From Glaciecola sp. KUL10 (GTDB taxonomy: Bacteria > Pseudomonadota > Gammaproteobacteria > Enterobacterales > Alteromonadaceae), in NCBI RefSeq assembly GCF_003203515.1, contig NZ_BGNG01000001.1, positions 186,001-250,000 of the forward strand: DNA of 64,000 nt. Reading direction: 5' to 3'. Each line of letters starts with the position of its first letter. The first letter of the stretch is position 1. The notes beneath the pieces are model-generated. The model was not told the DNA's origin. It searched no databases and saw nothing but the letters and a program-made list of their open reading frames with translations. The translations under genes and the position numbers were made by a program. Positions 1 to 8,107 of this stretch are shown piece by piece.

Positions 1-16
1 GATTTTTAGGTACCTA

Positions 17-47
17 TTGACTCTATATTAAGTATAGACTTTACAAT
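17..47 (+). promoter_or_regulatory. MerR-family (CadR/PbrR-type) metal-responsive promoter
   Basis: A -35 TTGACT (17-22) and a -10 TACAAT (42-47) are separated by 19 bp instead of 17. The spacer region carries a near-perfect dyad, ACTCTATA (20-27) and TATAGACT (33-40). An over-long spacer with a centred dyad is the signature of promoters twisted into shape by MerR-family activators, and this version resembles Cd/Pb/Zn-responsive CadR/PbrR operators. It reads into the methyltransferase at 82. The regulator gene is not in the window and may lie just upstream. Confidence 0.6.
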
Positions 48-81
48 CATATTCTTAACGACATATACGATAAGGATTGAT

Positions 82-681
82 ATGGTTTCGCTTATTTTAA
101 TCAGTAGTTTTTTACTGCTAGCCGTCCTCGGTAGGAGCTTTGTACAATACAAGAGAAATGGTGATTTTGGTATCAGAGCAGCATCTAGAAACGCCCCGTT
201 AGTAGAAATTTTGCCGGGGACGATATTCGTGATTACATTTTGCCTAGGATTTGGTCTGATTCTTTTTGGTTACTTAGGACGCGTTCCCCCCATATTTGTT
301 CCTTCAACTCCATTTCAACTTCTCGGCTCCTTGATTGGCGCTTGCGGAATTGCTGTAACCTTGTTGTCTCAAATTCAAATGGGAGATTCATGGCGTATTG
401 GGGTTGACCCGAAAGAAAGGACTTCACTGATTACTCATGGGATTTACGCAAAGTCTCGCAACCCTATTTACTTCGGTATTTTCCTACTTTGGATTGGAGT
501 ATGTATAACGTTCCCTCATATACTGCTTTGGGCATGTGCTTTTGTATGTTGGATTTGCATTGAAGTGATTGTTCGAAAAATTGAAGAGCCTTATTTAAAG
601 AACGTGCACGGCGATGATTTTCTAAAATATCTGTCCAATACCAACCGATATATACCAAAGCATTTGAGATCTAAGCGGTGA
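82..681 (+). CDS. ICMT/PEMT-family integral membrane methyltransferase
   Basis: A 199-residue membrane protein with about five hydrophobic segments. The C-terminal half has the family signature GIYAKSRNPIYFG (about residues 119-131), followed by a hydrophobic stretch and an acidic EEPYLKNVHGDDF motif, as in isoprenylcysteine carboxyl methyltransferase and phospholipid methyltransferase relatives that use S-adenosylmethionine at the membrane. The true substrate in bacteria is generally unknown. It lies behind a MerR-type promoter; small ICMT-like genes are often found with heavy-metal efflux genes, so a role in metal or stress response is inferred. The start ATG at 82 is preceded by an AAGGA ribosome site. 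Family call is firm, function is not. Confidence 0.8.
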   Translation: MVSLILISSFLLLAVLGRSFVQYKRNGDFGIRAASRNAPLVEILPGTIFVITFCLGFGLILFGYLGRVPPIFVPSTPFQLLGSLIGACGIAVTLLSQIQMGDSWRIGVDPKERTSLITHGIYAKSRNPIYFGIFLLWIGVCITFPHILLWACAFVCWICIEVIVRKIEEPYLKNVHGDDFLKYLSNTNRYIPKHLRSKR

Positions 682-792
682 CGCTTAAATAATTGAGTAA
701 GCTAGGGGAGGGTAATGCACTATCAAGAATAAAGCCTTTCAACGAGAACCAACCTTTGTGATGGCGATTACTACCTCCATCGTTTTTTTGTT

Positions 793-826
793 TCAATGTC
801 CAATACTGTTTTGTATTAGACATTGA
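793..826. other. 14-6-14 inverted repeat, possible recombinase core site
   Basis: Arms TCAATGTCCAATAC (793-806) and GTATTAGACATTGA (813-826) match at 13 of 14 positions around a 6-bp centre. It lies just past the end of the recombinase/ATPase operon. It has no T-tract on the operon's side, so it is a poor terminator. The geometry (two recombinase arms, 6-bp crossover) is like dif or other tyrosine-recombinase core sites. Function is inferred. Confidence 0.4.
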
Positions 827-838
827 GTAGATAGCTAA

Positions 839-2467
839 TTACAGGACAGGTGCAAAAATTATTTTCTTCAACTCACAATAAACCTTTGTTCTTTTGATTA
901 TTGGAGCCAAATTTTCAATTGCAAATGCTTCAGGATTGTTTCCTGCTTGAGTAAGTTTCAATCCAGCTTTGACTTCATTGTATAATTGGCCGGAAATTGC
1001 CTTAACATCATCAACTGGTTTTCCTCTAGTAGATAACGATGCTAAAAAAGTTTTTTTATTCGAAATTATTTGCTCTGCAACTTCAGGATTACCATGATCA
1101 GCACATAATTGCTCTATGACTTGATCGTCCCATAAGTAGCTTTCGATGTCTCTTCTCGGGAGCACAACACCACCTGATGATCGTATTTCTTCTATCTCAG
1201 TCTCATTTCTATCGTCTCTATCAAAAATTTTCCATGCTTTGACGCCAGGTGCGATTCGAGCTAAGAGTAACTTAAAGGTGTCACCATCTATATCAACCTG
1301 GTTAGCACCTCCTAAGGGAACAAATTCAGTATTTGGGAACTCAACGCCAAATATTTTCGTATATATTTCGGAATCAAAACTTGGCTTTTTACCCGAATCA
1401 CCTATTCTTCTTCCTTCACAAAATACAATATTTTCAGGGACGATTAATTGAGCTAGGTCGTCTAATGCGGTATCAAAAATCTTCTTCCAATAATCTCTGT
1501 CAGGTAAGCTAGGAGCAAGCGTTTTTGAATCATCAAAGTCAATCCCGTGAAAATCAATAAATTGAACTTCGTTGTCATTTTTAGCCTTTAGTTCTGCAGC
1601 TTTTCTAGCCATTCCAATCGAGTGAGTTGTTAACCAAAGTTGGCAATTATCGGGGATTAGTTCGAATATTACTTCGAGCAATCTCGCCTGCAGACGAGTA
1701 TGCATGTGCAATTCAGGTTCATCAATACAAAATATAGTGTCATTAAAGGCCTCTCGCTTGACCACGAAATCCAACAAGAGATCGAACGCAGCTTTTTCCC
1801 CACCTGAAAGGTTTTTATAATGAAAACCGTCACTACTCCCTTTTGAAAACCTGAAAGTGCCGTTTTCAGTGGGGTTGCCAGGACCATTAAGCGTTAAGTT
1901 ATCAAAGACTTTTAGAACAGCTTCTCTAACTTTACCAATTAACTCATCCGAAATGTCTTCTCCTGATTTCTTTTTTGCCTCTTTACTATTGAAAAGCACA
2001 TCAACAGCTTTTCCAATAATCCTTTGATAATTATCTGAAACACGGTGTTCTGATTGAAGTAAGTTTAAAGGCCTTCTAGAATCAATGAGAATAGAGTCAG
2101 TATTTTGGATCCCATTACTTGTAAAGTCAGCCTCATGCCTATAAGCAGAGCGAATGTAAAACTCTTTTCTGTCATTACTTTGAGGAATATTGTTGCCTTC
2201 GTGATCGTGAAATTCCAACTTAATTTTCTGAAAAGCTTCATTCCAATTTTTATCTATTGTTTCAGAACCTTTTGAATGGTATTCAGGGTCAAAATTAATT
2301 CTAGATTTAGCCCAGTTCATCCAAAAATTGAAAGCTTCAAAAAGTGATGATTTCCCGCTGCCGTTAGGCCCTGTCAAGACAACTAATTTTGTAGATTTAG
2401 GAATGTCTTCAATCTTAAGGTTTGTAAACCGCTTAAAATTAGTTAAATGTACTGTTTTTAATTTCAT
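839..2467 (-). CDS. OLD-family ATP-dependent endonuclease (AAA ATPase + TOPRIM)
   Basis: A 542-residue protein. The N-terminus is an ABC/RecF-like ATPase: Walker A GPNGSGKS (residues 33-40), an LSGGEK signature, Walker B IFCIDEPELH, and the H-switch LWLTTHS. The C-terminal part has a TOPRIM-like start (VFCEGRR) and a DRDD acidic motif, as in overcoming-lysogenization-defect nucleases. Such proteins cut DNA and often act in phage defence. I start at 2467 because an AAGGA ribosome site precedes that ATG; an upstream in-frame ATG at 2494 would add nine residues. It follows the recombinase gene by about 36 bp, so the two are probably co-transcribed. Whether it is a defence effector is inferred. 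Confidence 0.8.
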   Translation of the reverse strand: MKLKTVHLTNFKRFTNLKIEDIPKSTKLVVLTGPNGSGKSSLFEAFNFWMNWAKSRINFDPEYHSKGSETIDKNWNEAFQKIKLEFHDHEGNNIPQSNDRKEFYIRSAYRHEADFTSNGIQNTDSILIDSRRPLNLLQSEHRVSDNYQRIIGKAVDVLFNSKEAKKKSGEDISDELIGKVREAVLKVFDNLTLNGPGNPTENGTFRFSKGSSDGFHYKNLSGGEKAAFDLLLDFVVKREAFNDTIFCIDEPELHMHTRLQARLLEVIFELIPDNCQLWLTTHSIGMARKAAELKAKNDNEVQFIDFHGIDFDDSKTLAPSLPDRDYWKKIFDTALDDLAQLIVPENIVFCEGRRIGDSGKKPSFDSEIYTKIFGVEFPNTEFVPLGGANQVDIDGDTFKLLLARIAPGVKAWKIFDRDDRNETEIEEIRSSGGVVLPRRDIESYLWDDQVIEQLCADHGNPEVAEQIISNKKTFLASLSTRGKPVDDVKAISGQLYNEVKAGLKLTQAGNNPEAFAIENLAPIIKRTKVYCELKKIIFAPVL

Positions 2468-2503
2468 TTTTGTCCTTATGAATACAAAGCTCAAATAAAG
2501 GGC

Positions 2504-3823
2504 TCAAAGCTTCCGTTTTGAGCCTTTTCTAATTCTATCTCTATGAGCCGGAGCCACATAAACCTCGACAGTGGTCTTAACACTTGCGTGGCCAAGTTCT
2601 TCTGCAAGCATAGTCTCATTTAATTCATCTAATGCCTGAGTTGCTCCTGTATGCCGCAACCAATGTGAAGACGCGCCGGCAATGTCCAATGCTTGCTGCT
2701 TTTTACCTACTTTCACAAGCTCTTTTATAACTAAATCAAATGCTTCTTCTACAATATTATTCAAGCTGTCTTGATGCAGAGGAGCACCCGTTTTCTGAGA
2801 TGAGAGCATTGGTGTATCTTCGTCTATTCGGGGGAGGGGAGTTAACCCTAAATACTCCCTATAGCGAGATAATACACTATCAATGTATGAGTCAGGTACC
2901 GTAACCAGTCGCTCCTTTTTACCTTTACCAATGACGTTTAAAACCCAACCTTCACCACTTGGGTCAGGTCTGAAATGATTGAACAAGGGTGTATAATAAT
3001 CACGATGTGATAACTCAGAAATACGTAAAAAAAGAACTTTGAGTGTTAATACCACGAAACGATGTATTTCAAACTTCGGGTTTTCATTAGCAGCTTTGGT
3101 TAAACAATCAATGAATAGACCCCATGTATCATCATCAAGTGTGTGTGGTGGTTGGTATATCTTACCTTTAACCAAGTACTTACAGTTTTTCTTTGCATCA
3201 GACACGTAATTACGCCGAACCAACTCAGCGTCAAATAAGAACTTAAAGAAAACGTTTAACGCTGCGTAAGAGTTCTGCAATGATGTTTGTGTTAATCGAT
3301 AGGCTTGTTTTGATTTCGGTTTAGTCGTAATAGGCTCGATTAGCATTTCGATTTTACGATTAGCTTTCGGCTTACGTAGTACAAACGGTCGCCATTCAGG
3401 GTTGGCTAAGCGAACTTCAGATTTCGGTTTGCTTTTAAATCTACTAGCTATAGTGGTGTCAGAGACAAGCCCTTTGGGTGGCTTCCAGATCCAATCAATA
3501 TACAGTTTGATATCTTCTAAAGTAGTTTTTAACACTGACTTGCCACGCTCATTCCAACAAAAAAGTATAAATCGCTCAGCTTCATTGCGAAAGCGAGTTT
3601 GTGTGCCTTTGGCGTTACTTAGGTTAGTGACTAAAAAATCCAACAAATGACTCACATCAGCTCGCGCTCGAATACCTTCAGCTTCTTTGAATTCAAGAAA
3701 TTCTTTTAATGTAGGGTAGACCGATGAAAACTCAGAAGTCGATAGCAGTCTGCGTTGAACGGCTTGAAGTTTAGTAGCATCGGTAAGTGGATGATATTGC
3801 ATTTGCATAGAATAGAGGGACAT
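2504..3823 (-). CDS. Tyrosine recombinase / site-specific integrase
   Basis: A 439-residue tyrosine recombinase. The catalytic set is visible: Arg in LFLRISELSHRD (about R267), the Lys hairpin GKGKKERLV, HWLRHTGAT (H387, R390), GHASVKTT (H412) and the nucleophile in VEVYVAP (Y422). The N-terminal third looks like a core-binding SAM-like domain. It is distinct from the prophage integrase at the other end of the window. It heads a minus-strand operon with the OLD-family gene, and a divergent XRE gene sits on the other side. It is likely the mobility gene of a small element whose ends are not proven. Confidence 0.88.
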   Translation of the reverse strand: MSLYSMQMQYHPLTDATKLQAVQRRLLSTSEFSSVYPTLKEFLEFKEAEGIRARADVSHLLDFLVTNLSNAKGTQTRFRNEAERFILFCWNERGKSVLKTTLEDIKLYIDWIWKPPKGLVSDTTIASRFKSKPKSEVRLANPEWRPFVLRKPKANRKIEMLIEPITTKPKSKQAYRLTQTSLQNSYAALNVFFKFLFDAELVRRNYVSDAKKNCKYLVKGKIYQPPHTLDDDTWGLFIDCLTKAANENPKFEIHRFVVLTLKVLFLRISELSHRDYYTPLFNHFRPDPSGEGWVLNVIGKGKKERLVTVPDSYIDSVLSRYREYLGLTPLPRIDEDTPMLSSQKTGAPLHQDSLNNIVEEAFDLVIKELVKVGKKQQALDIAGASSHWLRHTGATQALDELNETMLAEELGHASVKTTVEVYVAPAHRDRIRKGSKRKL

Positions 3824-3839
3824 TAACTTCTAGTCAAAT

Positions 3840-3861
3840 CGTAATAATGTTTATTATTACG
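3840..3861. promoter_or_regulatory. Perfect 22-bp palindrome, probable repressor operator
   Basis: CGTAATAAT and ATTATTACG flank a GTTT centre (3840-3861). It lies between the divergent recombinase (start 3823) and XRE gene (start 3949), 17 bp upstream of the recombinase start. This is where an autoregulating HTH protein would bind to control both genes. The binding protein is inferred to be the XRE protein. Confidence 0.55.
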
Positions 3862-3948
3862 AATTAATCAAACATTGATTTTAAGGAACATACTATTCAA
3901 ACTAATTAAGTTAAATTGAACTAAATTGCCTTACAAAGTACCACTACT

Positions 3949-4200
3949 ATGAAATTAGACTATGAAAACATTTTTGATGTTACATCAACGTCATCAAAAC
4001 AAGCTGCCGTCGATAAAGAGCTTTCAGATGCAATGATTGAGATACATGCTCTATTAGATTTTAACAAGCCTATAAAGAATACAGTAAATGTATTAGGCGT
4101 TACACCGTCTCAAGCTCGGAACCTAACCAAAGGAGATATAGGTAGTTTTAGTATCTTTGAGCTAAAAACATTCATCGAACGTTTAACCAAAAACAATTAA
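3949..4200 (+). CDS. Small XRE/HTH_37-like regulator
   Basis: 83 residues, with a helix-turn-helix in the second half: the segment around VLGVTPSQARNLTKGDIGSF followed by SIFELKTFIERL matches the end of the Cro/C1-type domain seen in HTH_37 antitoxin-like proteins. No toxin gene is adjacent. It is divergent from the recombinase with a perfect palindrome between them, so a repressor of the recombinase-OLD operon is the simplest role. No clear ribosome site precedes the ATG. Family assignment is fairly good; the regulatory target is inferred. Confidence 0.65.
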   Translation: MKLDYENIFDVTSTSSKQAAVDKELSDAMIEIHALLDFNKPIKNTVNVLGVTPSQARNLTKGDIGSFSIFELKTFIERLTKNN

Positions 4201-4255
4201 ACATTGGAAGAAATATTATTACTGTCCTTTTTGCACATTTGCCATTCATTGATAG

Positions 4256-4270
4256 AGGTTTAATAAACCT
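4256..4270. promoter_or_regulatory. Short palindrome in the 4201-4707 gene-free stretch
   Basis: AGGTTTAATAAACCT, with 7-bp arms and a 1-bp centre, lies 55 bp past the XRE stop. There is no T-tract, so an operator is more likely than a terminator. The 500-bp gap 4201-4707 holds this, three direct repeats (4301-4360) and an ECF-type promoter; I see no coding region in it. Confidence 0.35.
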
Positions 4271-4300
4271 GTTGTGCGACCAATATGTTCATTACGACAC

Positions 4301-4360
4301 TTTTACTGATATAGAAGTATTTTTACTGTTTTAGAAGACATATTTTTACCACTTTAGAAG
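4301..4360 (+). repeat. Three direct 17-bp repeats
   Basis: TTTTACTGATATAGAAG (4301-4317), TTTTACTGTTTTAGAAG (4321-4337) and TTTTACCACTTTAGAAG (4344-4360) share TTTTAC and TAGAAG and start 20 and 23 bp apart, about two DNA turns. This looks like a set of binding sites for one protein: a regulator, a replication/transposition protein, or recombinase arm sites. The binder is unknown. Confidence 0.55.
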
Positions 4361-4653
4361 GTTGTCCGCGTTAGTGATGGAATTTAAGTAATTGATAAGT
4401 ATATTATTTTATAGCGTTATGTGTTTTTATATTGCGCATAATGTATATTATGTTAAATAAATAATATATGTAAAGAGCGATTGAATAATTATTAATGAAA
4501 TAAAGGAAATTCAATCCCCTACTTTTGTTACTCAAATTGGGCTATAAAAGAATAAGTTAAAGGATGGTCTCATTTTCATTGAATCGTTCTTTTCAATATT
4601 TCTATGTGCAAATGAAATACATAGTAAAGTTTTCAATAATATTTTTTCATCAC

Positions 4654-4680
4654 TGCAACTTTTAAAAGTTAAAGGCGTAA
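4654..4680 (+). promoter_or_regulatory. ECF-type promoter upstream of the sigma gene
   Basis: TGCAAC (4654-4659) and CGTAA (4676-4680) are separated by 16 bp, matching the AAC / CGT pattern of group 4 sigma promoters. It lies 27 bp upstream of the sigma-factor ATG, as expected for autoregulation. It is inferred from the motif alone. Confidence 0.5.
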
Positions 4681-4707
4681 TTTGTTTTAGTTGTATGATA
4701 TTTGTTT

Positions 4708-5280
4708 ATGGACAGTCAAAATATGAATGAAAAAGATGTTCGATATCTTGAAACGTTACTTGCGAGGTGCTCTTTAAATGATCAGCAGGCATTCGCAGAG
4801 CTTTATCAGTGTGTATCCAAAAAGCTCAACGGAATAGCTTATCGAATCATAAACAATATAGAAAGTGCCAATGAAGTTCTTCAGGAAGCTTTTGTGCAAA
4901 TCTGGAATAACGCTGGCGAGTTTCGGCCTGAACAAGCTGAACCTATGACTTGGATGGCGTCTATTGTGCGTTATCGTGCCTACGATCGTTTGAGACTTGA
5001 AAAAAGAAGAATAGAAGGCGCTCAATTTCAAACAATTTTGGACAGTCTTGACGAAATTGAAACTCGTGCAAGTGACGGACTAAAAAACGCAGAATTAGAC
5101 CAACAATTATCATTGTGTTTGTCTAGCTTAGAGGTCAAACAACGAAAATCAGTATTATTAGCCTATTACTATGGTTTTAGCCGTGAAGAAATTGCAGATA
5201 AGTTTGAAACGCCAATAAACACTGTAAAGTCTTGGTTGAGACGCGGAATTGAGAGGTTGCAATTATGTCTAGCGAATTAG
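4708..5280 (+). CDS. ECF (group 4) RNA polymerase sigma factor
   Basis: About 190 residues with only regions 2 and 4, the definition of an ECF sigma factor. Region 2 includes the ANEVLQEAFVQIWNNAGEF core-binding helix and the MTWMASIVRYRAYDRLR segment for -10 recognition; region 4 includes GFSREEIADKFETPINTVKSWLRRG, the -35-binding HTH. The ATG at 4708 is chosen over an in-frame TTG at 4702. It overlaps the following anti-sigma gene by 16 bp, so the two are translationally coupled. It probably transcribes its own operon, including the outer-membrane protein. Confidence 0.9.
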   Translation: MDSQNMNEKDVRYLETLLARCSLNDQQAFAELYQCVSKKLNGIAYRIINNIESANEVLQEAFVQIWNNAGEFRPEQAEPMTWMASIVRYRAYDRLRLEKRRIEGAQFQTILDSLDEIETRASDGLKNAELDQQLSLCLSSLEVKQRKSVLLAYYYGFSREEIADKFETPINTVKSWLRRGIERLQLCLAN

Positions 5281-6044
5281 AGCAGAATATAATTAAACGC
5301 TATCAAAACGATAAGGTAATTGAGCACTTAGCCTCAAATTATGTGCTAGGTGTATTGAGTCCATCTGTTAAATCTAGAATCGATCGACTTAGACTTTCGT
5401 TGGACTATCAAATGTTAGATAAACGGATAATTTATTGGGAAAGTAAACTGTCACCTTTGGACACTTTAACACCTGAGTTAGATCCACATTTAAACACGTG
5501 GACCAATATACAAGCACAATTAAATATTGGAGACCAAAGTAAACTTGAAAGACCAAATAGCTTTAGTATTTTTCATATTTTAAATGGGTTTGGTTTTTGG
5601 AAGATATCAAGTGTATTCTCTTTAATGTTGTGTGCCCTACTCGGCTTTCACTTGTTGAACCAAGAAGCGCTTGGTCCTCTAAGCTACGTCGCCGTGCTTG
5701 AGGATGAAACTGAGAGGCCGCAAATAGTAGCTTCTACATATGGTGAATCTAAGCAGTTAGTTTTGGATATCATAGACCTTCCTGCATTAGAAGAAGACCA
5801 AACCTTTGAGTTATGGGTAGTCTCTAAAACAGACCAGCAAGTTAGAAGCCTTGGAGAAGTGCCTAGAAATGAGAAATCTTTTAAACGCATGCTCAGTGAA
5901 GCAGAGTGGAGACTGATTAAAGATTCGCTTTCTTTGAAATTGTCGGTCGAAGATGAAGGTGGTTCAGCAATAGGCGAGCCTAGCGAGTTAATTGTTTCTC
6001 GAGGGCTTTGTATAAGATTAGAGTCAAATGATAAAACGTCTTAG
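5265..6044 (+). CDS. RskA-like membrane anti-sigma factor
   Basis: 259 residues. The N-terminal about 90 residues (with ASNYVLGVLSPSVKSRIDRL) match the zinc-free anti-sigma head of the RskA type. One transmembrane segment lies near residues 112-131 (around SVFSLMLCALLGFHLL). The C-terminal periplasmic part, with TFELWVVS and SLGEVPRNEKSF, is the anti-sigma-K domain. The start overlaps the sigma gene. It would hold the ECF factor at the inner membrane until a periplasmic signal releases it. The signal is unknown; the neighbour suggests an envelope or carbohydrate cue. Confidence 0.85.
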   Translation: MSSELEQNIIKRYQNDKVIEHLASNYVLGVLSPSVKSRIDRLRLSLDYQMLDKRIIYWESKLSPLDTLTPELDPHLNTWTNIQAQLNIGDQSKLERPNSFSIFHILNGFGFWKISSVFSLMLCALLGFHLLNQEALGPLSYVAVLEDETERPQIVASTYGESKQLVLDIIDLPALEEDQTFELWVVSKTDQQVRSLGEVPRNEKSFKRMLSEAEWRLIKDSLSLKLSVEDEGGSAIGEPSELIVSRGLCIRLESNDKTS

Positions 6045-6070
6045 TTTGAACCAATCAAACATGGATAGGT

Positions 6071-7336
6071 ATGCAAGTAACTAATTTAAAATTAAAATTA
6101 TATGGTGCCATTACATTTATTGTTTTGGTACTTAACAATACTGTTCACGCGATGGAAGTAGACTTTGATACTGCTGGACGTGTTCGTTATCAAACGATAA
6201 ACGACGATGTACGTGGCGATGCTACTGCAAAAACACTTAAATTTAGACTTAATTCTGCAATAGATTTTTCTGACAAAATCAGGTTTTTTTCAGAGTATGA
6301 TTTTGTGCATGGGTTCAATGATGAAAGCTATAACTCCGTCACTATTACGAGGAATACAAGCCCGATACCTGATGTCGAAGGAAGTGAATTGAATCAATTT
6401 TGGCTTAGATATGAATTCGATAATGGCCTTAATATAAAACTGGGACGTCAACTTTTAAATTTTGACGCGCAACGACATGTCAGTGCCCTTGAATTTTGGC
6501 AAAATGACCAGAGTATGGACGCTCTTACATTTTTGTACGATAACAATTCTTATCTTAAGTTTAGCTACTCTTATGTCGACAAAGTCCATCGGATTTTTGG
6601 TGATTCTGCAACTAGGCAGCTGAGTTCAAAAGATATTCGTTTTACTTCTTTAGATACTAGGCCAGTATTTGAACTTGGAAATCACACTCATAATAGTCAC
6701 CTTATAAATGTACGCTATCAGTATAATAATTACCTTAGCTTTTCAACTTACGCATTATTATTAGAGAATGAAACTGCGCCACAGTTTTCAAGTGACACGT
6801 TTGGGGTAAAGTTTGCGGGAGACTATAAGCCAAATACCATTCGATATTTATACGAAGGTGAAGTTGCTCATCAAAAAACATCTAGTGATAGTCCTTGGCA
6901 ATTTTCAGGTTTCTACTATCGTTATGAAATAGGTGCTCAATACAAAAGTCATCGTATTAGCCTTGGTTCAGAAATATTAAGCGAAGATAACGGCTTCGCT
7001 TTTGCTACTTCATTAGGGGATAACCACCGCTATTTAGGCTGGGCAGATGTTTTTAATAGCTATGTTAATGCTGACGGCATTGTTCACCACTTGATTACTT
7101 ACCGAGGAAGAAGCGGAAAGCTAAGGTGGAGAACAGTATTTAACCAATTTTCATCATACAGCACGGGTAATACAGCAGGTTATGAGCTTGATTTTGAACT
7201 AGCATATAGGTTCAGCCGAAAACTTGAGGGAAATATAGTCGCTGCACGATATATAACTAAAGGCGGTATAGAGGGAATTGAGCCATCTAAATCAGACTTA
7301 TCTACGCTTACGTTTTCATTAAAATATAATCTCTAG
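6071..7336 (+). CDS. Outer-membrane beta-barrel, alginate-export-like porin
   Basis: 421 residues with a signal peptide (hydrophobic 9-22, cleavage after TVHA near 27) and alternating beta-strand pattern to the end, finishing in an aromatic-poor but barrel-like strand LTFSLKYNL. The phrases LNQFWLRYEF and LKLGRQLLNFDAQR are typical of the alginate-export/OprD-like family of large single-chain barrels. It starts 26 bp after the anti-sigma gene and is probably in the same operon, so the ECF pair likely controls an outer-membrane channel. The substrate is not known; polysaccharide fragments are a guess from the family. Confidence 0.75.
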   Translation: MQVTNLKLKLYGAITFIVLVLNNTVHAMEVDFDTAGRVRYQTINDDVRGDATAKTLKFRLNSAIDFSDKIRFFSEYDFVHGFNDESYNSVTITRNTSPIPDVEGSELNQFWLRYEFDNGLNIKLGRQLLNFDAQRHVSALEFWQNDQSMDALTFLYDNNSYLKFSYSYVDKVHRIFGDSATRQLSSKDIRFTSLDTRPVFELGNHTHNSHLINVRYQYNNYLSFSTYALLLENETAPQFSSDTFGVKFAGDYKPNTIRYLYEGEVAHQKTSSDSPWQFSGFYYRYEIGAQYKSHRISLGSEILSEDNGFAFATSLGDNHRYLGWADVFNSYVNADGIVHHLITYRGRSGKLRWRTVFNQFSSYSTGNTAGYELDFELAYRFSRKLEGNIVAARYITKGGIEGIEPSKSDLSTLTFSLKYNL

Positions 7337-7337
7337 T

Positions 7338-7982
7338 TTATTTCCAATCATCCGCATTTCCATCATGGCTAATAGTGATACCTACTTGCTCATCGTAAAA
7401 GTCATATAATTCATCTGGCATTGGGTTTTGTTTTACATCTAAAAATTTCAGATTTGCTAGGCCGCTAATATCCAAATCTTTTAGTTGGTTATTCCACAAA
7501 TATGCAGCCTCAAGCGAGACTAACGGTGCAATATCTAGCGATTGAAGTTGGTTATCCATCATTCTTAACTTGACTAACGAACCTAGGCCCTTCAGGTCAA
7601 CCGTTGAGAGCTTATTTTTAAATGCAAACAACTCCGTGAGATTGGATAGTCCAGCTATTTCAAGTGTTGAAAGGTTATTTTTTGCTACATTAAGGTGAGT
7701 AAGCAGATTTAACTTGGTTACGTCCAGACTTGTTAATTTGTTTCCAAAAACAGATAGATAACGTAAAGAGCTAAGTTGCTCTATACCTTGTAGTGTTTTA
7801 ATGCCTTTATTATGGCATTTTAGCTTAGTAACCGAACTTAAAGATGACAAATTTAGCTTGGCCATAGTATCGTTTACACATGTTGAAAGTGCCTTATCTC
7901 TAAAGCTTGCATTTGCACATAGTGTAAATGTGATCAATAGCGTTAATGACATCATACGTATCACTTTGCTGCCGAGTGCCAT
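7338..7982 (-). CDS. Secreted leucine-rich-repeat protein
   Basis: 214 residues. A signal peptide (MALGSKVIRMMSL..., cleavage after CANA near 25) is followed by about six LRR units of 21-22 residues of the internalin/SDS22 type, for example LSSLRYLSVFGNKLTSLDV, LTHLNVAKNNLSTLEI and LTELFAFKNKLSTVDL. Such proteins bind other proteins; no catalytic motif is present. It converges with the porin gene with a one-base gap. Likely periplasmic or surface-attached, partner unknown. Confidence 0.8.
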   Translation of the reverse strand: MALGSKVIRMMSLTLLITFTLCANASFRDKALSTCVNDTMAKLNLSSLSSVTKLKCHNKGIKTLQGIEQLSSLRYLSVFGNKLTSLDVTKLNLLTHLNVAKNNLSTLEIAGLSNLTELFAFKNKLSTVDLKGLGSLVKLRMMDNQLQSLDIAPLVSLEAAYLWNNQLKDLDISGLANLKFLDVKQNPMPDELYDFYDEQVGITISHDGNADDWK

Positions 7983-8107
7983 AAAACTGATCCTTACTCA
8001 TTAACCAATAACTATTTGAAACTATATCAAATTGTTTTAATGTGAACCTTAAGCATTAGAGTATAAATTGGCTGAGTATTTAAATGAACACTAAATAATA
8101 AGATAAA

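Noticed and set aside
3949-4200. Toxin-antitoxin pair at the XRE gene
   Set aside because: No toxin-like gene is adjacent; the neighbours are a recombinase and a gene-free stretch.
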